DNA of 64,000 nt from Kitasatospora phosalacinea. GTDB lineage: Bacteria; Actinomycetota; Actinomycetes; Streptomycetales; Streptomycetaceae. The translations under genes and the position numbers were made by a program. Under the pieces are notes generated by a model. It was not told the DNA's origin and made no database searches. It saw nothing but the letters and a program-made list of their open reading frames with translations. Positions 47,599 to 56,248 of this stretch are shown piece by piece. Within the stretch, counting starts at the first letter, position 1. Every line of letters begins with the position of its first letter. The stretch spans positions 62,001-126,000 of the forward strand of contig NZ_JNWZ01000008.1 in the NCBI RefSeq assembly GCF_000716545.1, in the 5' to 3' direction.

Positions 47599-47604
47599 TA
47601 CTCT
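47599..47604 (+). promoter_or_regulatory. -10 element of the acetyltransferase gene, probably leaderless
   Basis: TACTCT (TAnnnT) ends 7 bases before the GTG at 47612. No ribosome binding site is present, so transcription and translation probably start together. Confidence 0.5.
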
Positions 47605-47611
47605 GGCGGGC

Positions 47612-50386
47612 GTGGAGCACGAGCGCGCGCAGGCGGACAACGGGTACCCGCAGCACTGGGAGGCGGACGTCCTGCTGCGGGACGGCGGGACGGCCCGGAT
47701 CCGGCCGATCACGGCGGACGACGCCGAGCGGCTGGTGGAGTTCTACGAGCAGGTCTCGGACCAGTCGAAGTACTTCCGCTTCTTCGCCCCGTACCCGCGC
47801 CTGTCCGACAAGGACGTCCGCCGCTTCACGCAGCACGACTACGTGAACCGGGTCGGCCTGGCGCTGGTGGTGCGGGACAGGTTCGTCGCCACCGTCCGCT
47901 ACGACCGGACCGACAAGGACGGCATGCCGTCCACCACCGGCACCGACGCCGAGGTCGCGTTCCTGGTGCAGGACGCGCACCAGGGCCGGGGCATCGCCTC
48001 CGCGCTGCTGGAGCACATCGCCGCGGTCGCGCAGGAGCGCGGCATCCGCCGGTTCACCGCCGAGGTGCTGCCGGAGAACCGGAAGATGGTGAAGGTCTTC
48101 ACCGACGCCGGGTACACCCAGCGGCGCAGCTTCGCCGACGGCGTGGTGCACCTGGAGTTCGACCTGGAGCCGACCGCCGCCTCGCTCGCCGTGATGCGCG
48201 CCCGCGAGCACCGCGCCGAGGCCCGCTCGGTGCAGCGCCTGCTCACGCCCCGCTCGATCGCCGTGGTCGGCGTCTCGCGCAACCCGCAGTCGGTCGGCCG
48301 GGCGCTGCTGCGCGACGTCCGCTCCGGCTTCGACGGCCCGGTGTACGCGGTGAACCGGGGCGCCGAGCCGGGCACCGAACTGGAGGGCGTGCCGACGTAC
48401 CGCTCGGTGCTGGACGTCCCCGGGCCGGTGGACCTCGCGGTGATCGCCGTGCCCGAGCCGTCCGTCCCCGGCGCGGTCGCCGAGTGCGGCGCGCACGGCG
48501 TGCGGGGCCTGGTGGTGGTGAGCGCCGGGTACGCCGAGACCGGGCCGGACGGGCGGGACCGGCAGCGCGCCCTGGTGCGGCAGGCCCGGGCGGCCGGCAT
48601 GCGGGTGATCGGCCCGAACGCGTTCGGGCTGCTCAACACCGACCCCGAGCGCCGGCTGAACGCCTCGCTCGCCCCCGTGCTGCCCGAGCGCGGGCCGTTC
48701 GGCGTGTTCTGCCAGTCCGGGGCGATCGGGGTGGCCCTGCTGGAGGCCGCGCACCGGCGCGGCACGGGCATCTCCACGTTCGCCTCGGTCGGCAACCGGG
48801 CCGACGTCTCCGGCAACGACCTGCTGCAGTACTGGGAGGAGGACGCCGCCACCGAGGTGGTGCTGCTCTACCTGGAGTCCTTCGGCAACCCGCGCAAGTT
48901 CACCCGGATCGCCCGCCGACTGGCCGCCGCCAAGCCGGTCGTGGTGCTCAAGGGCGCCCGGCACACCGGCAGCCTGCCGCCCGGCCACGCCGTCCAGCCC
49001 GCCGCCACCCGGCTGCGCGACGCCACCGTGGACGCCCTGTTCCAGCAGGCGGGCGTGATCCGGGTGGACACCATCACCGAACTCCTCGACACCGGCGAAC
49101 TGCTCGCCCGCCAGCCGCTGCCGCAGGGCAACCGGGTCGCCGTCGTCGGCAACTCCGACTCGCTCGGCCTGCTCACCTACGACACCTGCCTGAGCGCCGG
49201 CCTGCGCCCCCGCACCCCCGTCGACCTGACCACCGGCGCCGGCGGCGAGAACTTCCGGATCGCCCTGGACACCGCGCTCACCGACCCGGGCACCGACGCG
49301 GTGATCGCCGTCGCCATCCCGCCGATCGGCGTGCACGGCCCCGAGGCCGCCCCCGAACTCGTCGAGGACGCCCCCGAGATCGCCCGGGCCCTGCTGGACG
49401 CGGCCGAGCGCGGCCGGGAACTCGGCAAACCGCTGCTGCTCGCCCACCTCGCGCTGCCCGCGCTGGTCGCCCGGCTGCGGACCGGGGGAGTGCCCGCCTA
49501 CCCGGCCCCCGAGCGCGCCGTGCACGCGCTGGCCGACGCCGTCCGCTACGCGAAGTGGCGCCGCCGCAGCGCCGAGGCCGAGGAGACCGCCCGCGTCCCC
49601 GAACTGGACGGCGTCGACGAGCACGCCGCCCGCGCCCTGGTCGAGCGCGCCCTGACCAGCCGGGAGGCGGTCGCCGCCCGGCTGCAGGCCGGCGGCGCCC
49701 GGGTCACCCTGCCCGACGCCGAGGCCGCCGAACTGCTCGGCCACTACGGCATCCCGGTCAGCCCGACGCTGCCCGCCCCCGACGAGGCGAGCGCCGTCAA
49801 GGCCGCCGCCACCCTCGGCTACCCCGTCGCCCTGAAGGCCACCGCCGAGCACCTGCGCCACCGCCCCGACCTGGGCAGCGTCCGGCTCGACCTGACCGGC
49901 GAGGCCGAACTGCGCCGGGCCCACCGCGAACTGGACGCCCTGCTGGGCGGCGCCGCGCAGGCCGAACTGGTGGTGCAGCGGCTCGCCCCGCGCGGCGTGG
50001 ACACCGTGATCGGCGCGGCCGTCGACCCGGCCGTCGGCACCATCCTGTCCTTCGGCCTCTCCGGCGCCCCCGCCGAACTGCTCGGCGACGTCGCCCACCG
50101 CCTGGTCCCCGCCACCGACCGGGACGTGGCCGAGCTGATCCGCGAAGTGCGGGCCGCCCCGCTGCTGTTCGGCTGGCGCGGCGCCGAGGCCGTCGACACC
50201 GGCGCGCTGGAGGAACTGCTGCTGCGGGTCTCCCGCCTCGTCGACGACCTGCCCGAGGTCGCCTCGGTCGACCTGGAGCCCGTCGTGGTCGCCCCGCACG
50301 GCCTGGCCGTGCTCGGCGCCCGGGTCCGGATCGCCCCGCTGCCGGTCCGCACCGATCTGGGGCCGCGCGCCATGAGCACGCTGTAA
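47612..50386 (+). CDS. Protein lysine acetyltransferase, GNAT domain fused to acyl-CoA synthetase-like domain
   Basis: Residues about 20-190 of this 924-residue protein are a GNAT acetyltransferase (AEVAFLVQDAHQGRGIASALLEHIAAVAQERGIRRFTAEVLPEN, with the Q-x-x-G-x-G/A acetyl-CoA loop). The rest is an NDP-forming acyl-CoA synthetase-like region: a CoA-binding domain (PRSIAVVGVSRNPQSVGRALLRDV), a ligase-CoA domain (FCQSGAIGVALLEAAHRRGTGISTFASVGNRADVSGNDLLQYW) and an ATP-grasp end (LLGHYGIPVSPTLPA, GYPVALKA). In the CoA-ligase domain the usual catalytic His is not evident, as in Pat-type regulators. The GNAT-first order matches the Streptomyces lividans Pat that acetylates acyl-CoA synthetases. 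Divergent from ptsH. Confidence 0.88.
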   Translation: MEHERAQADNGYPQHWEADVLLRDGGTARIRPITADDAERLVEFYEQVSDQSKYFRFFAPYPRLSDKDVRRFTQHDYVNRVGLALVVRDRFVATVRYDRTDKDGMPSTTGTDAEVAFLVQDAHQGRGIASALLEHIAAVAQERGIRRFTAEVLPENRKMVKVFTDAGYTQRRSFADGVVHLEFDLEPTAASLAVMRAREHRAEARSVQRLLTPRSIAVVGVSRNPQSVGRALLRDVRSGFDGPVYAVNRGAEPGTELEGVPTYRSVLDVPGPVDLAVIAVPEPSVPGAVAECGAHGVRGLVVVSAGYAETGPDGRDRQRALVRQARAAGMRVIGPNAFGLLNTDPERRLNASLAPVLPERGPFGVFCQSGAIGVALLEAAHRRGTGISTFASVGNRADVSGNDLLQYWEEDAATEVVLLYLESFGNPRKFTRIARRLAAAKPVVVLKGARHTGSLPPGHAVQPAATRLRDATVDALFQQAGVIRVDTITELLDTGELLARQPLPQGNRVAVVGNSDSLGLLTYDTCLSAGLRPRTPVDLTTGAGGENFRIALDTALTDPGTDAVIAVAIPPIGVHGPEAAPELVEDAPEIARALLDAAERGRELGKPLLLAHLALPALVARLRTGGVPAYPAPERAVHALADAVRYAKWRRRSAEAEETARVPELDGVDEHAARALVERALTSREAVAARLQAGGARVTLPDAEAAELLGHYGIPVSPTLPAPDEASAVKAAATLGYPVALKATAEHLRHRPDLGSVRLDLTGEAELRRAHRELDALLGGAAQAELVVQRLAPRGVDTVIGAAVDPAVGTILSFGLSGAPAELLGDVAHRLVPATDRDVAELIREVRAAPLLFGWRGAEAVDTGALEELLLRVSRLVDDLPEVASVDLEPVVVAPHGLAVLGARVRIAPLPVRTDLGPRAMSTL

Positions 50387-50497
50387 CCTTGCGTGGTTGC
50401 CCGCTCGGCAGGACCGGGCGGCCCCCGGCCCCGCGAGGGCCGGGCGACCCGGCACAGTGCCACCCGCCGCAGTGGCGGGACATGCCAGGATGGAGAT

Positions 50498-51082
50498 ATG
50501 GCGAAGACCGGTACCACCACGCAGGACCTGCGGTCCGCGATCGAGCGCAGCGGCTACTACCCGGCGCTGGTCTCCGAGGCGGTGGAGTCCGCGGTGGGCC
50601 CCGAGCCGATCACCTCGTACCTGGTGCACCAGGAGACCACCTTCGACGCCAACGAGGTCCGCCGGCACGTCACCGTGCTGGTGCTCACCCCGTCCCGCTT
50701 CGTGGTCAGCCACACCGACGAGCAGAACGGCGACGCGGCCACCCCCGTCCCGTACGCCACCACCTCCACCGAGACCGTCCGCCTCGACCGGATCACCTCC
50801 GTCGTGGTCAGCCGGATGGTCGCCAATCCCGAGACGTACACCCCCGGCACCCCGCCCCGCGAGGTCGTCCTCACCATCGGCTGGGGTGCCGTGCAGCGCC
50901 TCGACCTGGAGCCGGCCGGCTGCTCCGACCCCAACTGCGACGCGGACCACGGCTACACCGGCTCCGCCACCGCCGACGACCTGTCGCTGCGGGTCAGCGA
51001 GGCCGGGGACGGTCCGGAGACGGTCGCCCAGGCGCTGGTGTTCGCCCGGGCGCTGTCCGAAGCGACCGTGGCCAACGGCTGA
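50498..51082 (+). CDS. DUF5998 family protein
   Basis: This 194-residue soluble actinobacterial protein has characteristic ALVSEAVESAVGPEPITSYLVHQETTFDANEVRRHVTVLVLTPSRFVVSHTDE and GWGAVQRLDLEPAGCSDPNCDADHGYTGS segments. The latter has a C-x4-C-x3-H pattern that might bind metal. No catalytic motif is known to me. The ATG has GGATGGAG upstream. The next gene begins 6 bases after its stop, so the two form an operon with the phosphodiesterase. Confidence 0.85.
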   Translation: MAKTGTTTQDLRSAIERSGYYPALVSEAVESAVGPEPITSYLVHQETTFDANEVRRHVTVLVLTPSRFVVSHTDEQNGDAATPVPYATTSTETVRLDRITSVVVSRMVANPETYTPGTPPREVVLTIGWGAVQRLDLEPAGCSDPNCDADHGYTGSATADDLSLRVSEAGDGPETVAQALVFARALSEATVANG

Positions 51083-51088
51083 CCTGGC

Positions 51089-52246
51089 ATGCACCACGAG
51101 GACCACTACGACCTGCTCGACCCGGCCGACGCCCCCGCCCCGCGCTACGGCTGCGCCGCGCTCTCCGACCTGCTGCCCACGCTCGCGGCCGGCCTCGGCG
51201 TGCCCGGCTACCGCCCCGTGCTGCCGCTGGAGCCCGCCGACCGGGTCTGCGTCTTCCTGGTAGACGGCCTCGGCTGGGAGCTGATCCGGGCCAACCCCGA
51301 CTGGGCGCCCTTCCTCAACTCGCTGGCGGCCGGGCACACCCCGATCACCGCCGGCTTCCCGTCCACCACCGCCACCTCACTGGCCTCGGTCGGCACCGGC
51401 CTGCCGCCCGGGCAGCACGGCCTGGCCGGGTACACGGTGATGATCCCCGACAGCGGGCGGCTGATGAACCAGCTGCGCTGGAACCCGCCGGTCGACCCGC
51501 ACGCCTGGCAGCCCTACCCCACCGTCTTCGAGCTGGCGCACCAGGCCGGCGTGGCCACCGCCCAGGTCTCCTCCCCGCTGTTCGCCTCCACCCCGCTGAC
51601 CCGGGTCGCCCTCTCCGGCGGCACCTTCCTCGGCCGCACCACCGGCGAGGAGCGCATCGACCGGGCCGCCGCCTGGCTGGCCGAGCACGACCGCGCCCTG
51701 GTCTACACGTACCTCAGCGAACTCGACGCGGCCGGGCACCGGTTCGGCGTCGACTCCGACGAGTGGCGATTGACCCTCTTCACGGTCGACCGCCTCGCCC
51801 GCCGCTTCGCCGAGCAGCTCCCGCCGCGCTCCGCGCTGTACGTCACCGCCGACCACGGGATGATCGACATCGCCCCCGAGAACCGGATCGACTTCGACGA
51901 GGACTGGGAGCTCTCGGCCGGCGTCGCCCTGCTCGGCGGCGAGGGCCGGGCCCGCCACGTCTACGCCCACCCCGGCGCGGCCGGCGACGTGCACGCGGTG
52001 TGGAGCGAGGTGCTCGGCGAGCAGATGTGGGTCGCCACCCGCGAACAGGCCGTCGCCGCGGGCTGGTTCGGTCCCTCGGTGGACGAGCGCGTGCTGCCCC
52101 GGATCGGCGACGTGGTCGCCGCCGCCCGCGACGACATCGCGATCGTCGCCACCCGCAGCGAGCCCGGCGAGTCCCAGATGGTCGGCCTGCACGGTTCGAT
52201 GACGCCCGTCGAACAGCTCGTCCCGCTGCTCGAAGTCCGCGGCTGA
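51089..52246 (+). CDS. Alkaline phosphatase superfamily protein (nucleotide pyrophosphatase/phosphodiesterase type)
   Basis: The 385-residue enzyme has the metal- and nucleophile-binding motifs of type I phosphodiesterases: VFLVDGLGWELI (first Asp), GFPSTTATSLASVGTG (Thr nucleophile in PSTT), YLSELDAAGHRFG (Asp and His ligands) and YVTADHGMIDI (Asp-His). It lacks a signal peptide, suggesting an intracellular phosphodiester or pyrophosphate substrate. It follows the DUF5998 gene by 6 bases. The ATG has no strong ribosome binding site, so translation is probably coupled. Confidence 0.88.
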   Translation: MHHEDHYDLLDPADAPAPRYGCAALSDLLPTLAAGLGVPGYRPVLPLEPADRVCVFLVDGLGWELIRANPDWAPFLNSLAAGHTPITAGFPSTTATSLASVGTGLPPGQHGLAGYTVMIPDSGRLMNQLRWNPPVDPHAWQPYPTVFELAHQAGVATAQVSSPLFASTPLTRVALSGGTFLGRTTGEERIDRAAAWLAEHDRALVYTYLSELDAAGHRFGVDSDEWRLTLFTVDRLARRFAEQLPPRSALYVTADHGMIDIAPENRIDFDEDWELSAGVALLGGEGRARHVYAHPGAAGDVHAVWSEVLGEQMWVATREQAVAAGWFGPSVDERVLPRIGDVVAAARDDIAIVATRSEPGESQMVGLHGSMTPVEQLVPLLEVRG

Positions 52247-52291
52247 GCCCGCCCGTTCACCCCACCTCGTCCGAAAGGCTGCTGCCCCGCC

Positions 52292-52939
52292 ATGGCTGAA
52301 CTGGTGTTCTTCTCGGGCACGATGGACTGCGGCAAGTCGACGCTCGCCCTCCAGATGGACCACAACCACTCCGCCCGCGGCCGCCGGGGCATCATCTTCA
52401 CCCGCCACGACCGGGCCGGCGCCGCCACCATCTCCAGCCGGCTCGGCCTGCGCGCCGACGCCGTCGAGGTCGGCGACGCCTTCGAGTTCCAGGCGTACGT
52501 CGTCCAACTGCTCTCGGCCGGCGGCAAGGTCGACTACCTGATCTGCGACGAGGCACAGTTCTTCTCCGCCGCGCAGATCGACCAACTCGCCCGAATCGTC
52601 GACGAATTGGGCATCGACGTGTTCACCTTCGGGATCACCACCGACTTCCGCACCAGGCTCTTCCCCGGCTCCCAGCGGCTGATCGAGCTCGCCGACCGGG
52701 TCGAGGTCCTCCAGGTCGAGGCACTGTGCTGGTGCGGCGCCCGCGCCACCCACAACGCCCGCACCGTCGGCGGCGTCATGGTCGTCGAGGGAGCCCAGGT
52801 CGTGGTCGGGGACGTCGCCGTCAACGAGGACGAGATCGGCTACGAGGTGCTCTGCCGCCGCCACCACCGCCGCCGCCTCACCGCCGCCACCGCCCGCGCC
52901 GCCGTCCTCTCCCCGGACGTCCTCCCCTTCGAGGGCTGA
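52292..52939 (+). CDS. tdk: Thymidine kinase
   Basis: The 215-residue enzyme phosphorylates thymidine in pyrimidine salvage. It has the P-loop FFSGTMDCGKSTLALQM, the Walker B-like YLICDEAQFF, the lasso-region FGITTDFRTRLFPGSQRL and zinc cysteines in CWCGARATHNAR and the final LCRRHH. It fits the TK1 family in length. It is preceded by a 45-base gap with AAAGG near the start and lies in the same direction as the phosphodiesterase. It complements nrdJ in DNA precursor supply. Confidence 0.95.
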   Translation: MAELVFFSGTMDCGKSTLALQMDHNHSARGRRGIIFTRHDRAGAATISSRLGLRADAVEVGDAFEFQAYVVQLLSAGGKVDYLICDEAQFFSAAQIDQLARIVDELGIDVFTFGITTDFRTRLFPGSQRLIELADRVEVLQVEALCWCGARATHNARTVGGVMVVEGAQVVVGDVAVNEDEIGYEVLCRRHHRRRLTAATARAAVLSPDVLPFEG

Positions 52940-53031
52940 CGGCCCCGGCGGGTCCGCCCCGGATCGTTTCACCGGGTGACGCGATCCCGCCCCGGGCCCC
53001 GACGGCCGCGCCCGCACGCCACAATGACGGC

Positions 53032-53859
53032 ATGACCTCGCCCCTGATCGGCGTCGCCGAACTCGCCGACGCGCTCGGCACCGCCCGCCCGCCCGTCCTG
53101 CTCGACATCCGCTGGGCGCTCGGCGGCCCGCCCGGCGCCGAGGAGTACGCCAAGGGCCACCTGCCCGGCGCGCACTTCCTCGACCTCGACCTCGAACTCG
53201 CCGACCCGGCGGGCCCGGCCGGCCGCCACCCGCTGCCCGACCCCGACCGCCTCGCCACCGCGCTGCGCCGGGCCGGCGTCAGCGCGGACCGCCCCGTCGT
53301 CGCCTACGACGCCGGGCCCGCGCTCGCCGCCGCCCGCGCCTGGTGGCTGCTGCGCTGGGCCGGTCACGGCGACGTCCGCGTCCTCGACGGCGGCCTCGCC
53401 GCCTGGACCGCCGCCGGCCACCCGCTCACCACCGACACCCCGGCCCCCGGCGACGGCGACTTCAAGGTCGAACCCGGCCACCTGCCCACCGTCGACGCCG
53501 AGGGCGCGGCCGAACTCGCCCGCACCGGTCTGCTCCTGGACGCCCGGGCCGGCGAGCGCTACCGCGGCGAGACCGAGCCGATCGACCCCCGGGCCGGCCA
53601 CATCCCCGGCGCGGCCTCCGCCCCCACCACCGAGAACCTCGGCCCCGACGGCCGCTTCCTGCCCCCGGCGGCGCTGGCGGCCCGCTTCGCCGCGCTCCAC
53701 GTCACCGACCCGGCCCGCACCGCCGTCTACTGCGGCTCCGGCGTCACGGCCGCCCACCAGCTCCTCGCCCTCACCGTCGCGGGCCACGAAGGCGCCGCCC
53801 TCTACCCGGGCTCCTGGAGCGAGTGGTCCGCGAACCCGGCCAATCCCGTGGAACTCTGA
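53032..53859 (+). CDS. Two-domain rhodanese-type sulfurtransferase
   Basis: The 275-residue protein has an N-terminal rhodanese domain that is catalytically silent (VVAYDAGPALAAARAWWLLRWAGH, Asp instead of Cys). Its C-terminal domain is active, with the cysteine loop VYCGSGVTAAHQLL, of the CG[ST]GVT type seen in 3-mercaptopyruvate sulfurtransferases. It moves sulfur to cyanide or thiol acceptors. The ATG at 53032 sits 6 bases after a CACAAT -10-like sequence and lacks a ribosome binding site. It is convergent with sepH. Confidence 0.9.
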   Translation: MTSPLIGVAELADALGTARPPVLLDIRWALGGPPGAEEYAKGHLPGAHFLDLDLELADPAGPAGRHPLPDPDRLATALRRAGVSADRPVVAYDAGPALAAARAWWLLRWAGHGDVRVLDGGLAAWTAAGHPLTTDTPAPGDGDFKVEPGHLPTVDAEGAAELARTGLLLDARAGERYRGETEPIDPRAGHIPGAASAPTTENLGPDGRFLPPAALAARFAALHVTDPARTAVYCGSGVTAAHQLLALTVAGHEGAALYPGSWSEWSANPANPVEL

Positions 53860-53869
53860 GGCGGACGGG

Positions 53870-53907
53870 GCGGGAGGGCCCTTGGTACGCGCTCCCGCAG
53901 GGGCCCT
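53870..53907. terminator. Possible bidirectional terminator between the sulfurtransferase and sepH genes
   Basis: Two competing 7-bp hairpins overlap: GCGGGAG (53870-53876) with CTCCCGC (53892-53898), and AGGGCCC (53875-53881) with GGGCCCT (53901-53907). The pair resembles a switch but more likely serves as weak convergent termination. Confidence 0.4.
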
Positions 53908-54964
53908 ACTCGGGCTTCTTGCGCCGCGACCCGAAGACGATCTCGTCCCAGCTCGGCACCGTCGCCCGGCGCCCGGGGCGGACGCCGTCCGCCTCGGCCT
54001 GGCGGTCGGTGGTGCCGACCAGGCGGTCCCGGTGCGGGGCGACGGAGCGCGGCATCAGGATGTCCGCGTACGCGGAGCCCGCGCCGACGCTCGCGGCGGG
54101 GGCCGCCGTCTCCTCGACCTCCTCGGGCTCCTCGGTGACCGCGGTCTCCACGCTCGGCCCGACCGGGGTCAGGTCGCCGCGGTAGGAGGGGACCACGTCC
54201 AGCAGGCTGGTCAGGGAGTCCCGCTCGGGGGCGGCCGCGGCCGCCGTCGCCGCGGCGGCGCCGGACTCCCGGGCCTCGCGGACCTGCATGATGCGGTCGG
54301 CGGAGGGCCGCTCGATCATCGGGCGGGCCGGGCGGTCCTGGGGGAGCCGGGCGATCCGCGGGATGAACGGGAAGACCGAGTCCTCCTCGCGCTCGACGTT
54401 CTCGCCGATCAGCGCGCGGGCCTCGTCGTCGTTGGGCTGGACCAGCCGCCGGGGCGGGTCGTAGGACCAGCCGGCCCGCCGGTGCTCGCCCTCGGCGCGG
54501 TAGACGAGGACGACCTCCCAGGTGCCGTCGTCGCGGCGCCAGGAGTCCCAGCGTTCGGTGTCCTTCTCGGCGCCGCGCAGCGCGAGGCGCTCGGCGACGG
54601 CCTCGCCGAGCTGCGGGCCGGTGGACTCGCCGTGGCGGCGGATCGCCGTCTTGCGGGCGCGCTCGGCCATGAAGGCGCGCTCGGCGAGGACCGGGCCCTC
54701 GAAGCGGCGGACGCGTTCCACCGAGATGCCGGCGGCCTGGGCGACCTCCTCCGCGGAGGCACCGGCTCGTATCCGCGCCTGGATGTCACGGGGGCGGAGG
54801 TGGCTCTCCACCTCGATCTCGATCTGGCCGAGCCGCGGGCGGTCACCCCGGACGGCGGCGCGCAGCCGCTCGTCGATCGGCAGGGTGTACTCCGTGCTGT
54901 CGGCAGCCTTGAGCACCAGCCGTGTGCCGTCATTGCTGACGGCCACGACGCGCAGTTCGGGCAC
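53906..54964 (-). CDS. sepH: Septation protein SepH
   Basis: The 352-residue protein begins with the conserved PELRVVAVSNDGTRLVLKAADSTEYTLPIDERLRAAVRGDRPRLGQIEIEVESHLRPRDIQARIRAG block (DUF3071) and continues with a helix-turn-helix (SAEEVAQAAGISVERVRRFEGPVLAERAFMAERAR). It has a less conserved Ala/Glu-rich linker and a short conserved C-terminal end (VPSWDEIVFGSRRKKPE). SepH binds FtsZ and stimulates its assembly at sporulation and vegetative septa in Streptomyces. The GTG at 54964 follows GGGAGGT. The position next to a sulfurtransferase gene fits Streptomyces order as I recall it. Confidence 0.93.
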   Translation of the reverse strand: MPELRVVAVSNDGTRLVLKAADSTEYTLPIDERLRAAVRGDRPRLGQIEIEVESHLRPRDIQARIRAGASAEEVAQAAGISVERVRRFEGPVLAERAFMAERARKTAIRRHGESTGPQLGEAVAERLALRGAEKDTERWDSWRRDDGTWEVVLVYRAEGEHRRAGWSYDPPRRLVQPNDDEARALIGENVEREEDSVFPFIPRIARLPQDRPARPMIERPSADRIMQVREARESGAAAATAAAAAPERDSLTSLLDVVPSYRGDLTPVGPSVETAVTEEPEEVEETAAPAASVGAGSAYADILMPRSVAPHRDRLVGTTDRQAEADGVRPGRRATVPSWDEIVFGSRRKKPE

Positions 54965-55435
54965 GGTTACCTCCCGGGTGGTGCCTGCCGACGTCACCTG
55001 CGTCGCTGCTCCCGTACTGAGTGTGGCCTGCCCGCTGGCGAGTGGCCACAACCTTGCAGAGTTACCCGGCGTGTCGGGCTTCCACCCGGGCGCGCCGCTG
55101 TGGCACGGTTGCCTGTTTGCCACGTCGACGGTCGACATCGCACCCGGGCGCCCGGTCCAATCGTCTGACGGTTCGTCGACAACGAGTCCGAAGGCTCAGG
55201 CTCCACGAACAGTACTCCATTCGTGGCATCCGGAGGGGCGGCTCGCCGCTCAAGTCTCCCGCGAATCACCGGAATCTCAAGAGCGGGCACTCCATTGACC
55301 CGCCGACGATCAACTGACGGTGATCATCTTCACATATATCGACCGGGAAGAACCGGATTTTCGACCCTTGTGTCCTTCTTTGGGCAAGATGGAGAGGCTT
55401 GTTCGAAATTCCGACACACCGACCGAGGGACAGGG
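54965..55435. other. Divergent intergenic region with AT-rich segment
   Basis: This 471-base region between sepH and the next gene has no supported gene. Bases about 55310-55425 are distinctly AT-richer than anything nearby (for example CATCTTCACATATATCG at about 55326) and probably hold the promoter of the rightward membrane-protein gene or a binding site for nucleoid proteins. Short frames on both strands have no ribosome binding sites. Confidence 0.45.
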
Positions 55436-56236
55436 ATGCCGCAGCAGAGGCAGCAGTTCGCGCACGGACCGGCCGCGGCCGAGCCGAAGGCGGAGCAGAG
55501 ACGGCTCGACCTGACGGCCACTCAGGTCGCGGCGAGCGCCCTGGCGGCGGTGGCCGGTGCGGTGCTCGCCTCGGAACTCGGAGTGTACGGAACGATACTC
55601 GGTGCCGCCGTCGTCTCGGTGGGGGCGACCACCGGAAGCGCGCTCTTCCAGCACCTGTTCAAACGCACCGGGGAACAACTGCGCAACGCGGTGGAACGCG
55701 GCACCGAATCCACTCCCGCCGCGCACCCCGCACCCGCCCCGCCGGGCGGAATCAGCCCGGACTGGAACGCCCCCCGGGTGCTGCGCGCGAAACGCCGCTG
55801 GACCTGGAAGTCGTACGCGGCGGTCTCCGCGCTGGTGTTCGTGCTCGCGATGGTGCCGGTCGTCGCGGTGGAACTCGCCGCGGGGAAGCCGATGCACGAC
55901 ATCACCACCGGGCAGGAGGGCGGCGGCACCTCGTTCAACCCCTCGCGGCCGTCCGGCGAGGACCGGCAGCCGGCGGACCGGGACGACACCCCGTCCGCCG
56001 GGCCCTCCCCGACCGCCCCCGCGTCCTCGCCGTCACCGTCACCGTCGCCCACGCCGTCGCCGTCGTCCACGCCCGCGCCGTCGCCCGGCGGCCCGGCCGG
56101 GGCCGAGCCGTCCGGGGCCGCGTCCGCGCAGCCCTCGCCGAGCGTTCCGGCCGAGCCGTCCGTGCGGGCCCCGGCGCCGGACGCCGCCCCGAGCGCGCCG
56201 GACGCGCCGCCCGGGGCGGCGCGTCCGACCGGCTGA
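55436..56236 (+). CDS. Unknown membrane protein with proline/serine-rich tail
   Basis: The 266-residue protein has a short soluble start, a first hydrophobic region (ATQVAASALAAVAGAVLASELGVYGTILGAAVVSVGATTG), a basic loop (QHLFKRTGEQLRN, RAKRRWTWKSY) and a second membrane helix (AAVSALVFVLAMVPVVAVELAAG). A C-terminal tail of about 90 residues rich in Pro/Ser/Ala (SPSPSPSPTPSPSSTPAPSPGG) would lie outside the cell. No function is recognisable; similar proteins are common in Streptomyces. The ATG follows GAGGGAC. Convergent with the oxidase gene, only 12 bases apart. Confidence 0.8.
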   Translation: MPQQRQQFAHGPAAAEPKAEQRRLDLTATQVAASALAAVAGAVLASELGVYGTILGAAVVSVGATTGSALFQHLFKRTGEQLRNAVERGTESTPAAHPAPAPPGGISPDWNAPRVLRAKRRWTWKSYAAVSALVFVLAMVPVVAVELAAGKPMHDITTGQEGGGTSFNPSRPSGEDRQPADRDDTPSAGPSPTAPASSPSPSPSPTPSPSSTPAPSPGGPAGAEPSGAASAQPSPSVPAEPSVRAPAPDAAPSAPDAPPGAARPTG

Positions 56237-56248
56237 CGAGGGGGCGGG

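Noticed and set aside
53870..53907. Riboswitch-like pair of competing hairpins
   Set aside because: It lies at the ends of two convergent genes, not in a leader, and the stems are only 7 bp.
54994..55290. Small gene upstream of sepH on the minus strand
   Set aside because: No ribosome binding site and Arg/Pro/Thr-rich random-looking product; it would overlap the sepH promoter region.
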